A stretch of DNA of 64,000 nucleotides from Adiantum capillus-veneris. Lineage: Eukaryota > Streptophyta > Polypodiopsida > Polypodiales > Pteridaceae. The notes under the pieces were generated by a model. It was not told where the DNA came from. It worked only from the letters and a program-made list of their open reading frames with translations, and made no database searches. The stretch lies in contig CM043967.1 of NCBI GenBank assembly GCA_014529385.2, positions 130,195,182 to 130,259,181 of the forward strand, in the 5' to 3' direction. Of this stretch, positions 54,687-64,000 are shown in pieces (the stretch's first letter is position 1; each line of letters opens with the position of its first letter). Position numbers and translations under genes: made by a program.

Positions 54687-55500
54687 TAGCAATTATTTTA
54701 GCTAAAATATGATAAAACGGAGCAATCCAACCAAAAACATTACAAACGAGTGCATGTATTGGCTTATTATGTTATTTTTGAATTATTTTGATTTATTGGT
54801 ATTTTTGGATTTGATTTTCTATTTCCTTTTATTTTTGTAATATTTTGAAGAAAAATAGAAAAAGCAAGTGAGATGGTGACGGAATGACAAAAGAAAAATA
54901 CAGGGGTGATCAACAATTCAAGGGAAACATATGGTGAAGTCAGGGTGCAATTATGAGAATGTTGCAAAAAGTCCGACCCGGCCAATTTTTGGCGAAAATG
55001 ACAAATTTTCTGAAAGTTGAGCAAACGGAATCCAAATTGAGTAATTTTTTAGCCTAAAGTGCATTTTGTAATGAGATAGGCTTAAGCACATGTCAAATTT
55101 TGTGGCAAGTGGTTTCGAAACCCCCGATATAAGAAATTTTGACCCCACTTACTAGCTCATTTTCACTATTCACACTTAGAGAGACTTAGAGCGCGTGGAT
55201 CTTCTACGGCTTTGTACGATGCCCACGACACACTGGTCACCGCGAGATATGAGAGGGAGGCTAATTACCATGTTCTCTTCATGTTCAATGCTAACTTCAA
55301 TGCGAAAAATTAACAAAAGCGGGAATGTGGCATCGGCGGGTAGAGAGCAAAACGGGACCGTAACTCAATAACCACTAAATTGATAGCAACAAGATTTGAT
55401 AGGAGGTTGACCCTAGGCTAGATGACCGAGCCTAAGCCCTGCCATACAAGTTCAGGTCAAGAAAAATAAACCCTAATCTCCAAGGGCTTGCAGAAGTCGG
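54454..55500 (+). repeat. Possible purine tract and LTR (element H)
   Basis: AGGAGGGGGGAG at 54454-54465 is followed by TGTTAATGC at 54470, the arrangement of a 3' polypurine tract and LTR start. A (TG)25 tract lies at 54631-54680, and GATATAAGAAA at about 55126 could be a TATA box. I cannot find the end or a partner copy in the window, so the call rests on the left edge only. Confidence 0.35.
54631..54680. repeat. (TG)25 microsatellite
   Basis: 50 bases of uninterrupted TG. Confidence 0.95.
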
Positions 55501-55817
55501 ACACCACCGGACCATCACCCAACTAAAAGACGCTTTGAAAGAAACAAATCGTCAAAAAGGACATCCTTAAGGCCAAAGGCTCTACACCGACGGCATGGAA
55601 AGGTGCCCCATAGCATCAACAAGCTTAGGTGATCAAGCTCAAGTGAAATCATCGCGAAAAGTCATCTCCAAGAGTGGAAATTGACTTCAGAGTCCAAAGT
55701 ACCAATCAGGGAGTTTCTAAGCTAAACTGATGAATTTTAAAGTTGAACCAGAGCTGAAAGGGCTTAGGGAACTTGCGCAGATCTTCCCCATGCATTGAAA
55801 CCAAAATTTTGCATCCC

Positions 55818-56401
55818 AAACATCATACGCATATGATGTCTGGTGGACCTTTTTACACATGCACAGGATACATTCTCAATACCATCCTCTTTATTATGCT
55901 CATTACAGCCACATACCAATTCTCATGCAGAATGGACCTCATAAAACCACCATTTGGTCAAAAATCGCTAAGTTGGAGTCCTCAAACAAAACATGTTCTC
56001 ATCCATAGAAGGAATGCTCCAAACTTAGTGAAACTTGACACAAGGCATGCACATAGCACATACATCCTATCCCCATGCTCACATTTCATTTTTTCAAGAA
56101 TAGACATCATATGCATATGATGTCTAGACCTACTAAATAGTGACTCTGCCAGCATTTTGAGTATCCAAAATTCATTATTATGTCATATATAGCCTTTACA
56201 CCCAAAGTGGGCATGTTTTGGTCATTATACACCTCATTTTATATTTTAAGTGCCAAAAATGCCTCTTATGGCCTTGGGCAACATGAGCACTTGTCCAAAT
56301 TCAGATTTGAACACATCAGAGTGATACACACATCATGAGCAAGCTACACATCAACCATGAGCCCAAAAATCCAACATAGACATCATACGCATATGATGTC
56401 T
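55818..56401. repeat. Three 24-bp palindromes in leader of G
   Basis: Sites at 55818-55841, 56102-56125 and 56378-56401, start-to-start 284 and 276. The middle one is perfect, with half-site AGACATCATATG. The third is AGACATCATACG with right half CATATGATGTCT. Sequence between them shares little with the array of D, yet the spacing is the same. Confidence 0.85.
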
Positions 56402-56679
56402 AGATCCCTTAATTTGACATGCTGCAATACTTTTGACAAGCCCAGTACTTTTATCACATCTTTATTAGCTTGCCATCAAATTTTCATGAGATTTGGATAT
56501 CATTTGACCTAGCATACAATAAAGAAGAAAAGGATCACCTTGAAAGATATCGTTGCAGCCCTTCACAATTCCCAATGAGACATTGAAGCTGACTAAAGCA
56601 TAGATGGGTGAAGCCACTCTAGAGTCGGAGGGCATAAAAGCTATACCAAGGGACATTTTGGGATCCATAAGGCAATACT

Positions 56680-59600
56680 GTGGATGTGCCGATGATTCCA
56701 AGAGAAGTCATTGAATATGCAAGCAAAGAAGGCATCATCAATCACCTGGAAAGAGTAGGTCTACATGGATTCTTTACATTTGTGTCGGCAAGTGTTGATT
56801 TCCAAAGAGTTTATGAGTTGACCACTACAATTAAGAAAGATGGCAAAGCAGTTTTCACTACACTTCAGGGAGAAAGTAAAGAAGTGACCATTACACCTCT
56901 AATTATTGCAGATGCCTTGGGTTTACACAATGATGGCATCTCAGTTAGAGAAACAAAGGACGTGTTGGAAGTGTACTCTTAGAAGAAAACCACCCCAATT
57001 TTTGAAGACATGGTGTACCCAAGAGCTATCAGAATCTGCAAATTGTACAACCGGGTTTTCCATATTTGCAACAAGAGACCACAAAAATACACTACACCAC
57101 CTCATGCCATTGCCACCACCTTCACTTGGGCACTGAGAAGTAGTGTACCAAAAGATGTTAATTGTGCTCACTACTAGTATATACATGAACAGGTAGTGGG
57201 CGTGGAAACTGATAAGCCCAAATACATTGGTGGAGCAAAAATATTAACCAAAATTTCATATGAAGCTATTGGAGCAAGAGGACAGTGGCAAGACCCACCA
57301 ACTCAAAATGAATGGCTAAGGTTGAAAGGGGATGTAGAAGATGAACCTCCAGTGGCACCGACTATCTCAACAAGGCTCAGGAGAAAGCTAGAGACAGTGC
57401 CATAAGAAAAATTTGAAGAGCCACCAAAGAAAAAAAGGGAAGACGTCGATGACTAGGGAGGAGAATCTAAAAGACCCCACAAGCCAAAAGTCAGCTTGCA
57501 TCGAGAGGCTGATCCAACAATTCAAGACTGAGCGAGCATTAAAGGGAGATTTTGAGGAGTATTGGGTACGAGACCCAAAGAAAATGGGCGGCGGTTCCTC
57601 TTGATCCTTAGAGGACCATTTTGATCACTACATCAGGGCATATGAAGAGTCTGAGAGGGTGATAGAACAACAAAATCTAGAGCCTTTCTCTGTTGAGAAA
57701 GTTCAACATATTAAGAGAAAGCTGCAAGAGCAGCCTGAAGCACAAGGAGAAGAAGAAACAGAGTCCAAAGAGGAGGGAGGTAGTACAACACCACCAATAT
57801 CTCCCCCAAAATACACACAACAACCTCTAAGCCCAAAATCCCCAACATCCTAGCAAAAGGATTTGCCAAAGAAGAAATTAGAGGCTGATCCAACGCCGGA
57901 GGAAAAGGAAAAGAACAAAAGATGCACTTATGACGATCTCATCAAAGGTGGATATACAACATCGGATGCTTCTGAGGTTGTGTATGGCACCTTAACTTTG
58001 CCATGGGCTGCAAACAAAGAAGAAAAATGCGAGGAGAAACCACAAGGCCAAGGTAATCAAAGAAGGGCATCAAAAGTGCATTTATCATTGCCTGGAGTAC
58101 CGAGATTGGTTCAAATCCCACCAATGCCAAGATGGAGGCCTCTGGAAAGACCATGGCACCCTCCTCCAGTGGGAGTTGTGCTAAGTATGGGCCACCAATT
58201 TCCCGTAAGTGGACCACTGCCTAAAACAACAACAACGAGTGTGGTAGCAGCAAATGAAGAAGACGTGAGAGCTGTCCACCAAATTTTGGACAGAATCTGA
58301 ACAAGGTCTCTCACTATAGTTGAAGAAAATAGCATGTTCAAGATGAGAGATGAAAATCTGATAGGAGAGCATGACAACCTCACCAAAGAATTGCAAAGAG
58401 CTATTCTGAGAGCAAAAAGTGAAGAAAGAGAGCAAGAAGCACAAAGCAAAATCCTAAAGAAGTTGAAGCGGAAAGGGATACCCTCATGCTGCAAATGGTT
58501 GAGGTATCTAAAGAGATTGAGAATGTGCAGGAGGAGAAAGAGAAGACAGAGGATGAGCTGAAGTTGGCTCAAGATGAGATAATAGAGCTCAAGGACAAAC
58601 TATATCTCCAAGAGTTAACCATACAAAGGCTAAGAGGGGACACCAAGGGCTGCAAGAAGTGCAGGAGCGGACAACCATGCCATACAGGCTTTGAAGGCTC
58701 GTATCATGGCACTTCAGAAAGAGCTAAAATTAGAGAAAATACAAAGAATTCACATAGCAGAAGGCTCCTTGGCAGTTAAGGAAGGACACAAGAAAGAGCA
58801 GCAAGAGCTCCAAGAAGAAAATAAACAGATGAACCTTCCATTAGAAACGTTGTAAGAGCTTCTAGTTAACAATGCAGAGGAAGCCACCAAAAGAGACATG
58901 TTGATGCAACAGCAACTGGAAGAATTAAGACAAGAGGTGGAGAGAGCCAGAGGTCAAAATACAGATCTGGGTCCAAGTGACTCAAGAGTCAGTGCCCAAC
59001 AAGAGCCGATGGAAATTCCATAAAGTTTTGAGGAACCTATACTAGTGGAGATACCTCCATAAATTCAAGAAGAAGGCCATCAGATGATAGCGGAGAACGA
59101 GGCCCATCTCCAAATAGAGAAATCCACTGAAGAAGGTGTTAGAGCAACAATAGAATGGGAGCAAAGGGTGCTACATTTTGTGGGGGTGCTAAGGTTGGAT
59201 ACTAATGCAATCAGAGAAGAGTGGATGCAGCCATCCCTCCCTTACCCTTTGCTCAAATATGAAGTGCTCACAATGAAGAAAAGAATCCAGGCAGAGGATA
59301 CGACACTTCTCTTTGAATGTGATATAAAGGATCAAGTAGTCTCCAAGAGGATTGTAGATTCACAGCCAAAGCGGAGAAAATGTTGGCTCACAAAGTACCC
59401 GGCCTACCTAGTATGTCTAATAGATGCTCCAAAATCTATCAGAGATGATGTTTCCTACTGCCCAGTACCAAGGATGCGCACCTAGAAAGACCACACAAGG
59501 CTTTTGAAGAAGCATCCTACCTGTCTAAATTAACCTAATCTCCCACTACCCAAAGAAGGAGAGAGAATAAGTGGGCCTTATGAGGCGAAAACCCTAACAG

Positions 59601-59969
59601 GTGCAAAAATTAAGCTCTTCACTGGCTCTCCTAATTCGACGTGTGATACTCATGAAGATTTGCAAAACCCTGCTAGCTTGCATTGAGGTGTTTGTGCTGC
59701 ACAAAGCTACGAACTCAAGTCTATTGTCAATGGGTGACACTCTCCTCAAACTAGCTTACGACCTCTCCATTCAACCCTTTCCACAAGTGCTACTCCACTT
59801 CTACCAAAGGTTGATGTTTCTACCTAGCTTCCACATGCAAGCCTTTGAAAAGGCTGTCTACACAGGGTTTTTCACATATGACAGCAAGATTGTTGGACCA
59901 ACTATGAGCACCGGCAATATCACATATGAATCATACTTAAAGATGATAAAGACACCAGGGTTATATTGA
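56680..59969 (+). pseudogene. gag-like coding region of G with coiled coil (broken)
   Basis: Fragments: 56680-56982 (REVIEYASKEGIINHLERVG, VYELTTTIKKDG, VTITPLIIADALGLH), 57196-57405, 57413-57604, 57659-57853, 57863-58300, 58334-58779 (long Glu/Lys/Leu-rich coiled coil), 59084-59485 and 59601-59969. The first fragment resembles the ORF1/gag-like domain of Athila-type elements (sometimes called putative plant transposon protein), but the likeness is weak. A short CKKCRSGQPCH near 58650 is not a standard zinc knuckle. The frame changes at least four times. The last fragment ends 60 bases before the purine tract. Function inferred: structural protein of a non-autonomous element. Confidence 0.5.
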
Positions 59970-60031
59970 GAAAAGAAACGGACTAAAGATCAAACAAAGA
60001 CATGAACCAGTCATGTCAAGGACGACATGGA

Positions 60032-60046
60032 CGCGGAGGGGGGGAG
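60032..60046 (+). promoter_or_regulatory. Polypurine tract of G
   Basis: CGCGGAGGGGGGGAG directly before TGTGACTG. Confidence 0.78.
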
Positions 60047-60217
60047 TGTGACTGATGGAACACTGAGAAGGATCACACGATCACCCATTTTTTGTTATAT
60101 TTCTTTTTTAATAGATTGGAGAGATTATTTTTTATGGAAATGTGCCACTCAAGATAAATGTATATAAGTCAAAGTTTTGTAGCCCTAAGGAGATTTTTGA
60201 ATTAATCAACTATTGTG

Positions 60218-60220
<3 letters not shown>

Positions 60221-60305
<85 letters not shown>
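60221..60305. repeat. (GA)42 microsatellite in LTR of G
   Basis: 85 bases of uninterrupted GA, about 60 bases downstream of the TATA-like box. Confidence 0.95.
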
Positions 60306-60307
<2 letters not shown>

Positions 60308-60591
60308 CTTATCTCTTTGCTACACGCTCTATGGAGTAGCCATTGCAAAGCCAACACCACCAATGAGCTAGCAACAGCAAGGGGTTACACACCAATGCCA
60401 AGCTTGCAAAGTTTCGGTTCCGTCACAAGGCGAGCTCCCACGAGCTTCTGAGTGAGTTATCTTGCAAACCGTATGTCTTTTTTGTGAGTTCTTCATACTA
60501 GTAGGTTCACGGCAAGTAGAGCTACACATTAAGATCATACAAGTTGAGAATTGGTGACATGTAATAGACTGTCTGCCTTCATACATGTTTG

Positions 60592-60836
60592 CTACACCAA
60601 GTGGTTACGTGCAGGATAAAGGATCAAAGTCCATAGGATAGTGACCTCTAGGTAAGTAGAGTAGCCCCTATGAGTTTCAAGGTGACTCGAGGACTTTTGG
60701 TAACCACTTGCTACACCAAGTGGTTACACCAGGTGGTTATGTGTAGGATAAAGGATCGAAGTCCATAGGGTAGTGTCCTCTAGGTAAGTAGAGTAGCCCC
60801 TATGAGTTTCAAGGTGACTCGAGGACTTTTGGTAGC
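60592..60836 (+). repeat. Tandem duplication of about 118 bp in LTR of G
   Basis: GCTACACCAAGTGGTTACG starts at 60592 and a near copy at 60710. Both contain 'GGATAAAGGATC', 'CTCTAGGTAAGTAGAGTAGC' and 'CGAGGACTTTTGGTA'. The second copy has an extra TGGTTACACCA. Confidence 0.88.
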
Positions 60837-61019
60837 GTGAGTGTTTTAGGTTGTATTGCAGTTGCAAGCACATATGAACATCTATTTTCCTCGAGTATTA
60901 ATTTTCTTAGAAGGTGGAGTAGGTGATTGACAACCATCTATTTGCTTCCACGTGCTTGCGGGTCGAGCTATGTCCTTCACCGACATTTTGGTATAGGCTT
61001 GCTATGCAAGTGTTTGCTT

Positions 61020-62450
61020 TCATGCATATCCTCCATCACCATGTTTCCCACACATATAACAATTTAAGCTTCTTTTTCCAAAGTCACCTCTGCCTTTGCC
61101 ATGGATAGTACCTCCCTGATATCTGCCTCTGCCATTAACAATACCTGTTCTGGTCTCATTTTCCTTCGAACCACTTTTTTCATCTGCTTTTACTGCCTCA
61201 AGATTCGTCAGCGCAACCATTGATAAATATTTTCCCTTCTTGAATGATGAATCCTAATGCCAACATTATTCCATACATGCCCATAGACCTTGCAATATGT
61301 ACATTGTGAGCATACATTAGATTTGTGGTCTCTCAATCTGCACTTTAAAGACCAGATCTCCATCTTTTTGGCTGAAGTCCTTGTCTTAGCTATTTCAATA
61401 ATTTGCTTCGAAATTTCTTTTAGATTTTTGGTCCAAGATCCCTTCTTCTTAGCTCTACCTTTTTCATATGAGTTCCTCTCAAATGAGTCGGAAGTATTGT
61501 TGGACTTTGATTCTTCCATGGATGACTCACTGTCACTGGATTTTCTTTTCTTGTGGTCCTTTTCTTTTTTTGCTTGTTGCTCCAATTTCAGCGCCTTTCA
61601 GCCAGATCATTAAAATTCTTTGTGGGAACTAGAACCTCATGTTCCCTTAACTTATTGCTTCTGAAACGATTAAGGAACTAGACTTGCATCCTTTACTTTA
61701 ATGGAGGCTCTTGCAATTGTCTGGTCAATTCCCTAATCTTTTCCACATAGCTTATGACCGACAATTTTCCTTGCTTGATTTTGTCCAGTTTGCACAGTAG
61801 TATGTCCTCATCACCTCTATTATCTAAATACTCCAAGTGAAAAGCTTTAATTATCTTATTGTACGATCTCAATTGACATGCTGGATAATGGTAGTACCAT
61901 TTTCTAGCTGCCTCTTTCAGTGTCTAGGGAAAATATTCCCCCCATTCATCCTCATCTATGTCCTTGAGTTCAACATACTATTTGAACGCTTGAATGTGTA
62001 CATTCGAGTCATCTTTCTTTCCCCATTTGAAAATTAGAAATGATATTTTTAGATCATGATGAGACTGGATTTGCTTTTGTGGATTGGCTTTCTATCTTTG
62101 GATTGTCTCTTAGCATAATAATCGGTATCACCTTCCTTGTCATGGTTATCATCAATCTCAATCATTGTGTCTTCTTTAGGCTATTTTGCTAATTTATGTC
62201 TTACTGATCGATGACTTCACTTGCTGCCCGCACTCTCCTCAGTATGTTTCCTTCTTTGTCTCTGTACATCTTTGCCTGGAATGGGTTGAATGTTGAGAAT
62301 CCCTTGATTCATCATGTGTCCTGAAGGAGCATCTATCTCATTTACAGGTTCTTTCTGAGTATCAAAGCCTTGCTCCGATTCTTCCTAGATCGGGCTGACG
62401 TGGTCTGGATCATCCATGAATTTGGTAACTAGCTTTCTGCCACGTGAAAC
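61020..62450 (-). pseudogene. gag relic of Gypsy-like element I
   Basis: Two readable frames: 61585-61208 (Lys/Ser-rich MEQQAKKEKDHKKRKSSDS, then CRLRDHKSNVC and CTYCKVYGHVWNNV, a decayed zinc knuckle pair) and 61220-61020 (Arg/Gly-rich, then CYMCGKHGDGG, the start of another knuckle). The remaining part to 62450 has many stops. It is followed to the right by a tRNA-Met-like primer site and an LTR. It is cut on the left by the LTR of G. Confidence 0.55.
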
Positions 62451-62477
62451 TTGTCTAGGTGGCAAGGTTGATTTCTC

Positions 62478-62494
62478 TTAGCTCTAACACTAAT
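62478..62494 (-). promoter_or_regulatory. Decayed primer-binding site of I
   Basis: Minus-strand TTAGTGTTAGAGCTAAG resembles TGGTATCAGAGC plus AAG, complement of initiator tRNA-Met, with three mismatches. Confidence 0.45.
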
Positions 62495-63048
62495 TAGGAG
62501 ATAGCTTGTCTATCATGAGCAACTTAGCTCAAGCCACCATGATTGCCAAAATGGAATGAGATGAGCACTTATGAAATCTATTCCAGTTTGGTCAGTTAAA
62601 GTTGGTTTAGATCATATTACGACTTCAAACATCATATGAGACAAAGACTAAAATGAATGCAAAGAATGGAACTGGAATATAGACTAAACTAGAAACTAAG
62701 ACTGAACACTGAAACTGGAGATTGGAACTGGAATATATTCAGATTAGTATAGGAAAATTACAACCATGTGAGACAGGTTTTTTCTGGGCTTAAGGATTAG
62801 AGTTACAAAGTACAAGAGCATGACGAGCTACAAGACACGCAATAGGGATAGTGAAGAGTCTGTCAAAATGACTAGTCGAGAAGAGATTCTGCAAAATGAA
62901 TAATGAGCCCTATTTATAGACACCGGATTAGGCCTCTAGTCGACTATCCATTGTGCCAGTAAATAACTAACCTTGGGAATTACTTGCCCAACCACACCCA
63001 TCTATTCCCTCAACTAGCGTTCCCACCATCTACAGTGCATGTGTCACA
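62495..63048 (-). repeat. 5' LTR of element I (about 554 bp)
   Basis: On the minus strand it starts TGTGACACATGC and ends near the primer site. A clear TATA box (CTATAAATAGGG) lies at about 62909-62919. The inner edge is approximate. Confidence 0.6.
62911..62919 (-). promoter_or_regulatory. TATA box in LTR of I
   Basis: Minus-strand CTATAAATA followed by GGGC, the plant consensus form. Confidence 0.68.
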
Positions 63049-64000
63049 AATTTCCACACATGATTGCTAATACAAAAGATATTGTGAAGAGAGATCAAGA
63101 GGTATGAGTTAAGATTGTTTCCTTGAGTGGTTGTTTTATAAGCACAAGATGAAATGGCTAAAGCTAGTGAGTTAATCAATCTGCTCAACGGCTTCTGACC
63201 CCATGGTCGCAATGATATTCTAATTCTATACCACAAACAAACTATATGTAGATGATGTACGTTGATATAAAACTTGGCTCAACTCCATAGAGATTTTTGT
63301 TGCGGCAAGGAAAAAGAAAATTCATGTTCATAGTTCAAGAAAAATCTGTTTTGGTAACACCAACACCTTCTATGCTTTTACAACTATGGCATTGCTTTAA
63401 CCATAAAAGAGACAACTTTGCAATTTGATGCTCTTTGCTTACTCTTAAAAGCCAGTAGATTATTTCTTGAACTTGTGAGAAGTATATGTATTATTGAAAT
63501 GGTTTCCCCATTATGCATTATGGTTACTAGGAATTGTTTTCAGAGCCGTGCACTTAGTGTCATTGTTGCTTGACAAATACTTGCACACTTGTGTGTTCAG
63601 TGTAATTGTTTCTATTTGTGGCCACAAGGGAGATTCAATGTTGATTTGTACATTCGACTTAGTGAGAAGATTCAACCAAATATTGATTGTTGAAACAAAG
63701 TTTATTTGAACATTGGAAATGGAGACAATAACATATTCAAAAAATGTGGGCTCTTGGGATGCATGGATTGAAAATAGCCACAATAGAAAGGGTAAAAGAT
63801 TTGCAGGTGAATTTCTTGGATGCAAAGTCAAGGCTTCTCCACATCTGGGGCTTCTGTTGCAACTTGTCTGATTTTCAATGGCAGGATCAACTCTATTCAC
63901 ACCTAGGGGTTTTGCTAGTAATAATAGAGAGATGACATCACATGCATGCACCAAAATTGCCTCATTTACCCCTACATACAGTTACCTCCTTTATCAAATC
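63049..64000. other. Right flank, nothing recognised
   Basis: Short frames on both strands (for example 63511-63954 minus) show no motif, and overlapping frames on the other strand are of similar length. No RNA gene or repeat is apparent. Confidence 0.5.

Larger units (their letters stand above)
55501..60985 (+). mobile_element. Non-autonomous LTR element G (gag-like protein, no pol)
   Basis: Plus-strand element with a leader carrying three palindromic sites, a degenerate coding region of about 3.3 kb, a purine tract and a 3' LTR. No RT, RNase H, integrase or retropepsin motif is visible in any frame. The 5' LTR is not identified, so the left limit given is arbitrary. The palindromes and LTR layout relate it to D and F. 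Confidence 0.6.
60047..60985 (+). repeat. 3' LTR of G (about 939 bp, right edge approximate)
   Basis: Starts TGTGACTGATGG after the purine tract. TATATAAG at about 60162, 'TTTTGTAGCCCTAAGG' and 'TTGAATTAATCAA' are shared with F. Then come (GA)42 at 60221-60305 and a 'CGCTCTATGGAG' segment also found in F. It probably ends CACCGACA at 60985 before the gag relic of I. An internal tandem duplication lies at 60592-60836. Confidence 0.68.

Noticed and set aside
55773-56120. 115-codon ORF in the leader of G
   Set aside because: It covers two palindromic sites and non-coding leader, with no recognisable domain.
57711-58572. Minus-strand ORFs with hydrophobic leucine-rich stretches
   Set aside because: They are antisense to the Glu/Lys-rich coding region of G, whose codons read as Leu and Phe in reverse.
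61020-61613. Host SR-like or RNA-binding protein gene on the minus strand
   Set aside because: The Lys/Ser-rich stretch and decayed zinc knuckles lie beside a tRNA-Met-like primer site and an LTR, which fits a gag relic better.

Overview
The window looks like land-plant nuclear DNA from a large, repeat-rich genome. The evidence is Ty3/Gypsy elements of the plant Athila/Tat type with primer sites complementary to tRNA-Asp, a Tnt1/Tork-like Ty1/Copia element, LTRs several hundred bases long, and many long microsatellites. I found no convincing host gene, rRNA or tRNA gene. The species cannot be read from the sequence.

Layout. Bases 1-7674 are non-coding repeats: a 39-base poly-G, a 282-bp tandem repeat, and a large duplicated block carrying two arrays of a short 'GCCTAAATCG' motif. 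From 7675 a plus-strand Gypsy element (A) begins. Three elements sit inside it. B (10657-23733, minus strand, complete, with gag, protease, RT, RNase H, integrase and extra 3' modules) has target duplication GTAAT. C (25421-30931, a Copia element) has target duplication GTTCT. A2 (33310-41921, a sibling of A with both LTRs) has target duplication GTAAG/ATAAG. A and A2 share one deletion that removes RT to integrase and joins gag-protease in frame to a tail module, so they form one non-autonomous family that a B-like element probably mobilised. A stops abruptly near 42777, where it meets the truncated gag start of a minus-strand element D.

From 42778 to 64000 there is a second mosaic. D (minus) has a 942-bp LTR and a leader with diverged tandem repeats carrying eight copies of a 24-bp palindrome. 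D is inserted in the pol gene of E, an older minus-strand Gypsy relic (46767 to about 52500). Then come the LTR and leader of F (minus), a possible LTR (H), a large non-autonomous plus-strand element G (gag-like protein, no pol), and the gag and LTR of a minus-strand element I. The leader of G carries the same palindrome at the same spacing of about 284 bp.

Most interesting: (1) the 24-bp palindrome array, conserved in motif and spacing between two elements while the sequence between sites has diverged; (2) a second retropepsin-like domain (D-T-G-A, L-G-R) after the integrase of B, in an intact 892-codon ORF, while the usual protease of B reads D-G-G; (3) an extra 3' module in B made of a purine tract, a TATA-like box and a small acidic ORF; (4) long GA/CT or GT tracts placed just downstream of the TATA box in several unrelated LTR families. 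All coding regions of B, C, A, A2, E, G and I carry breaks except those flagged as intact.
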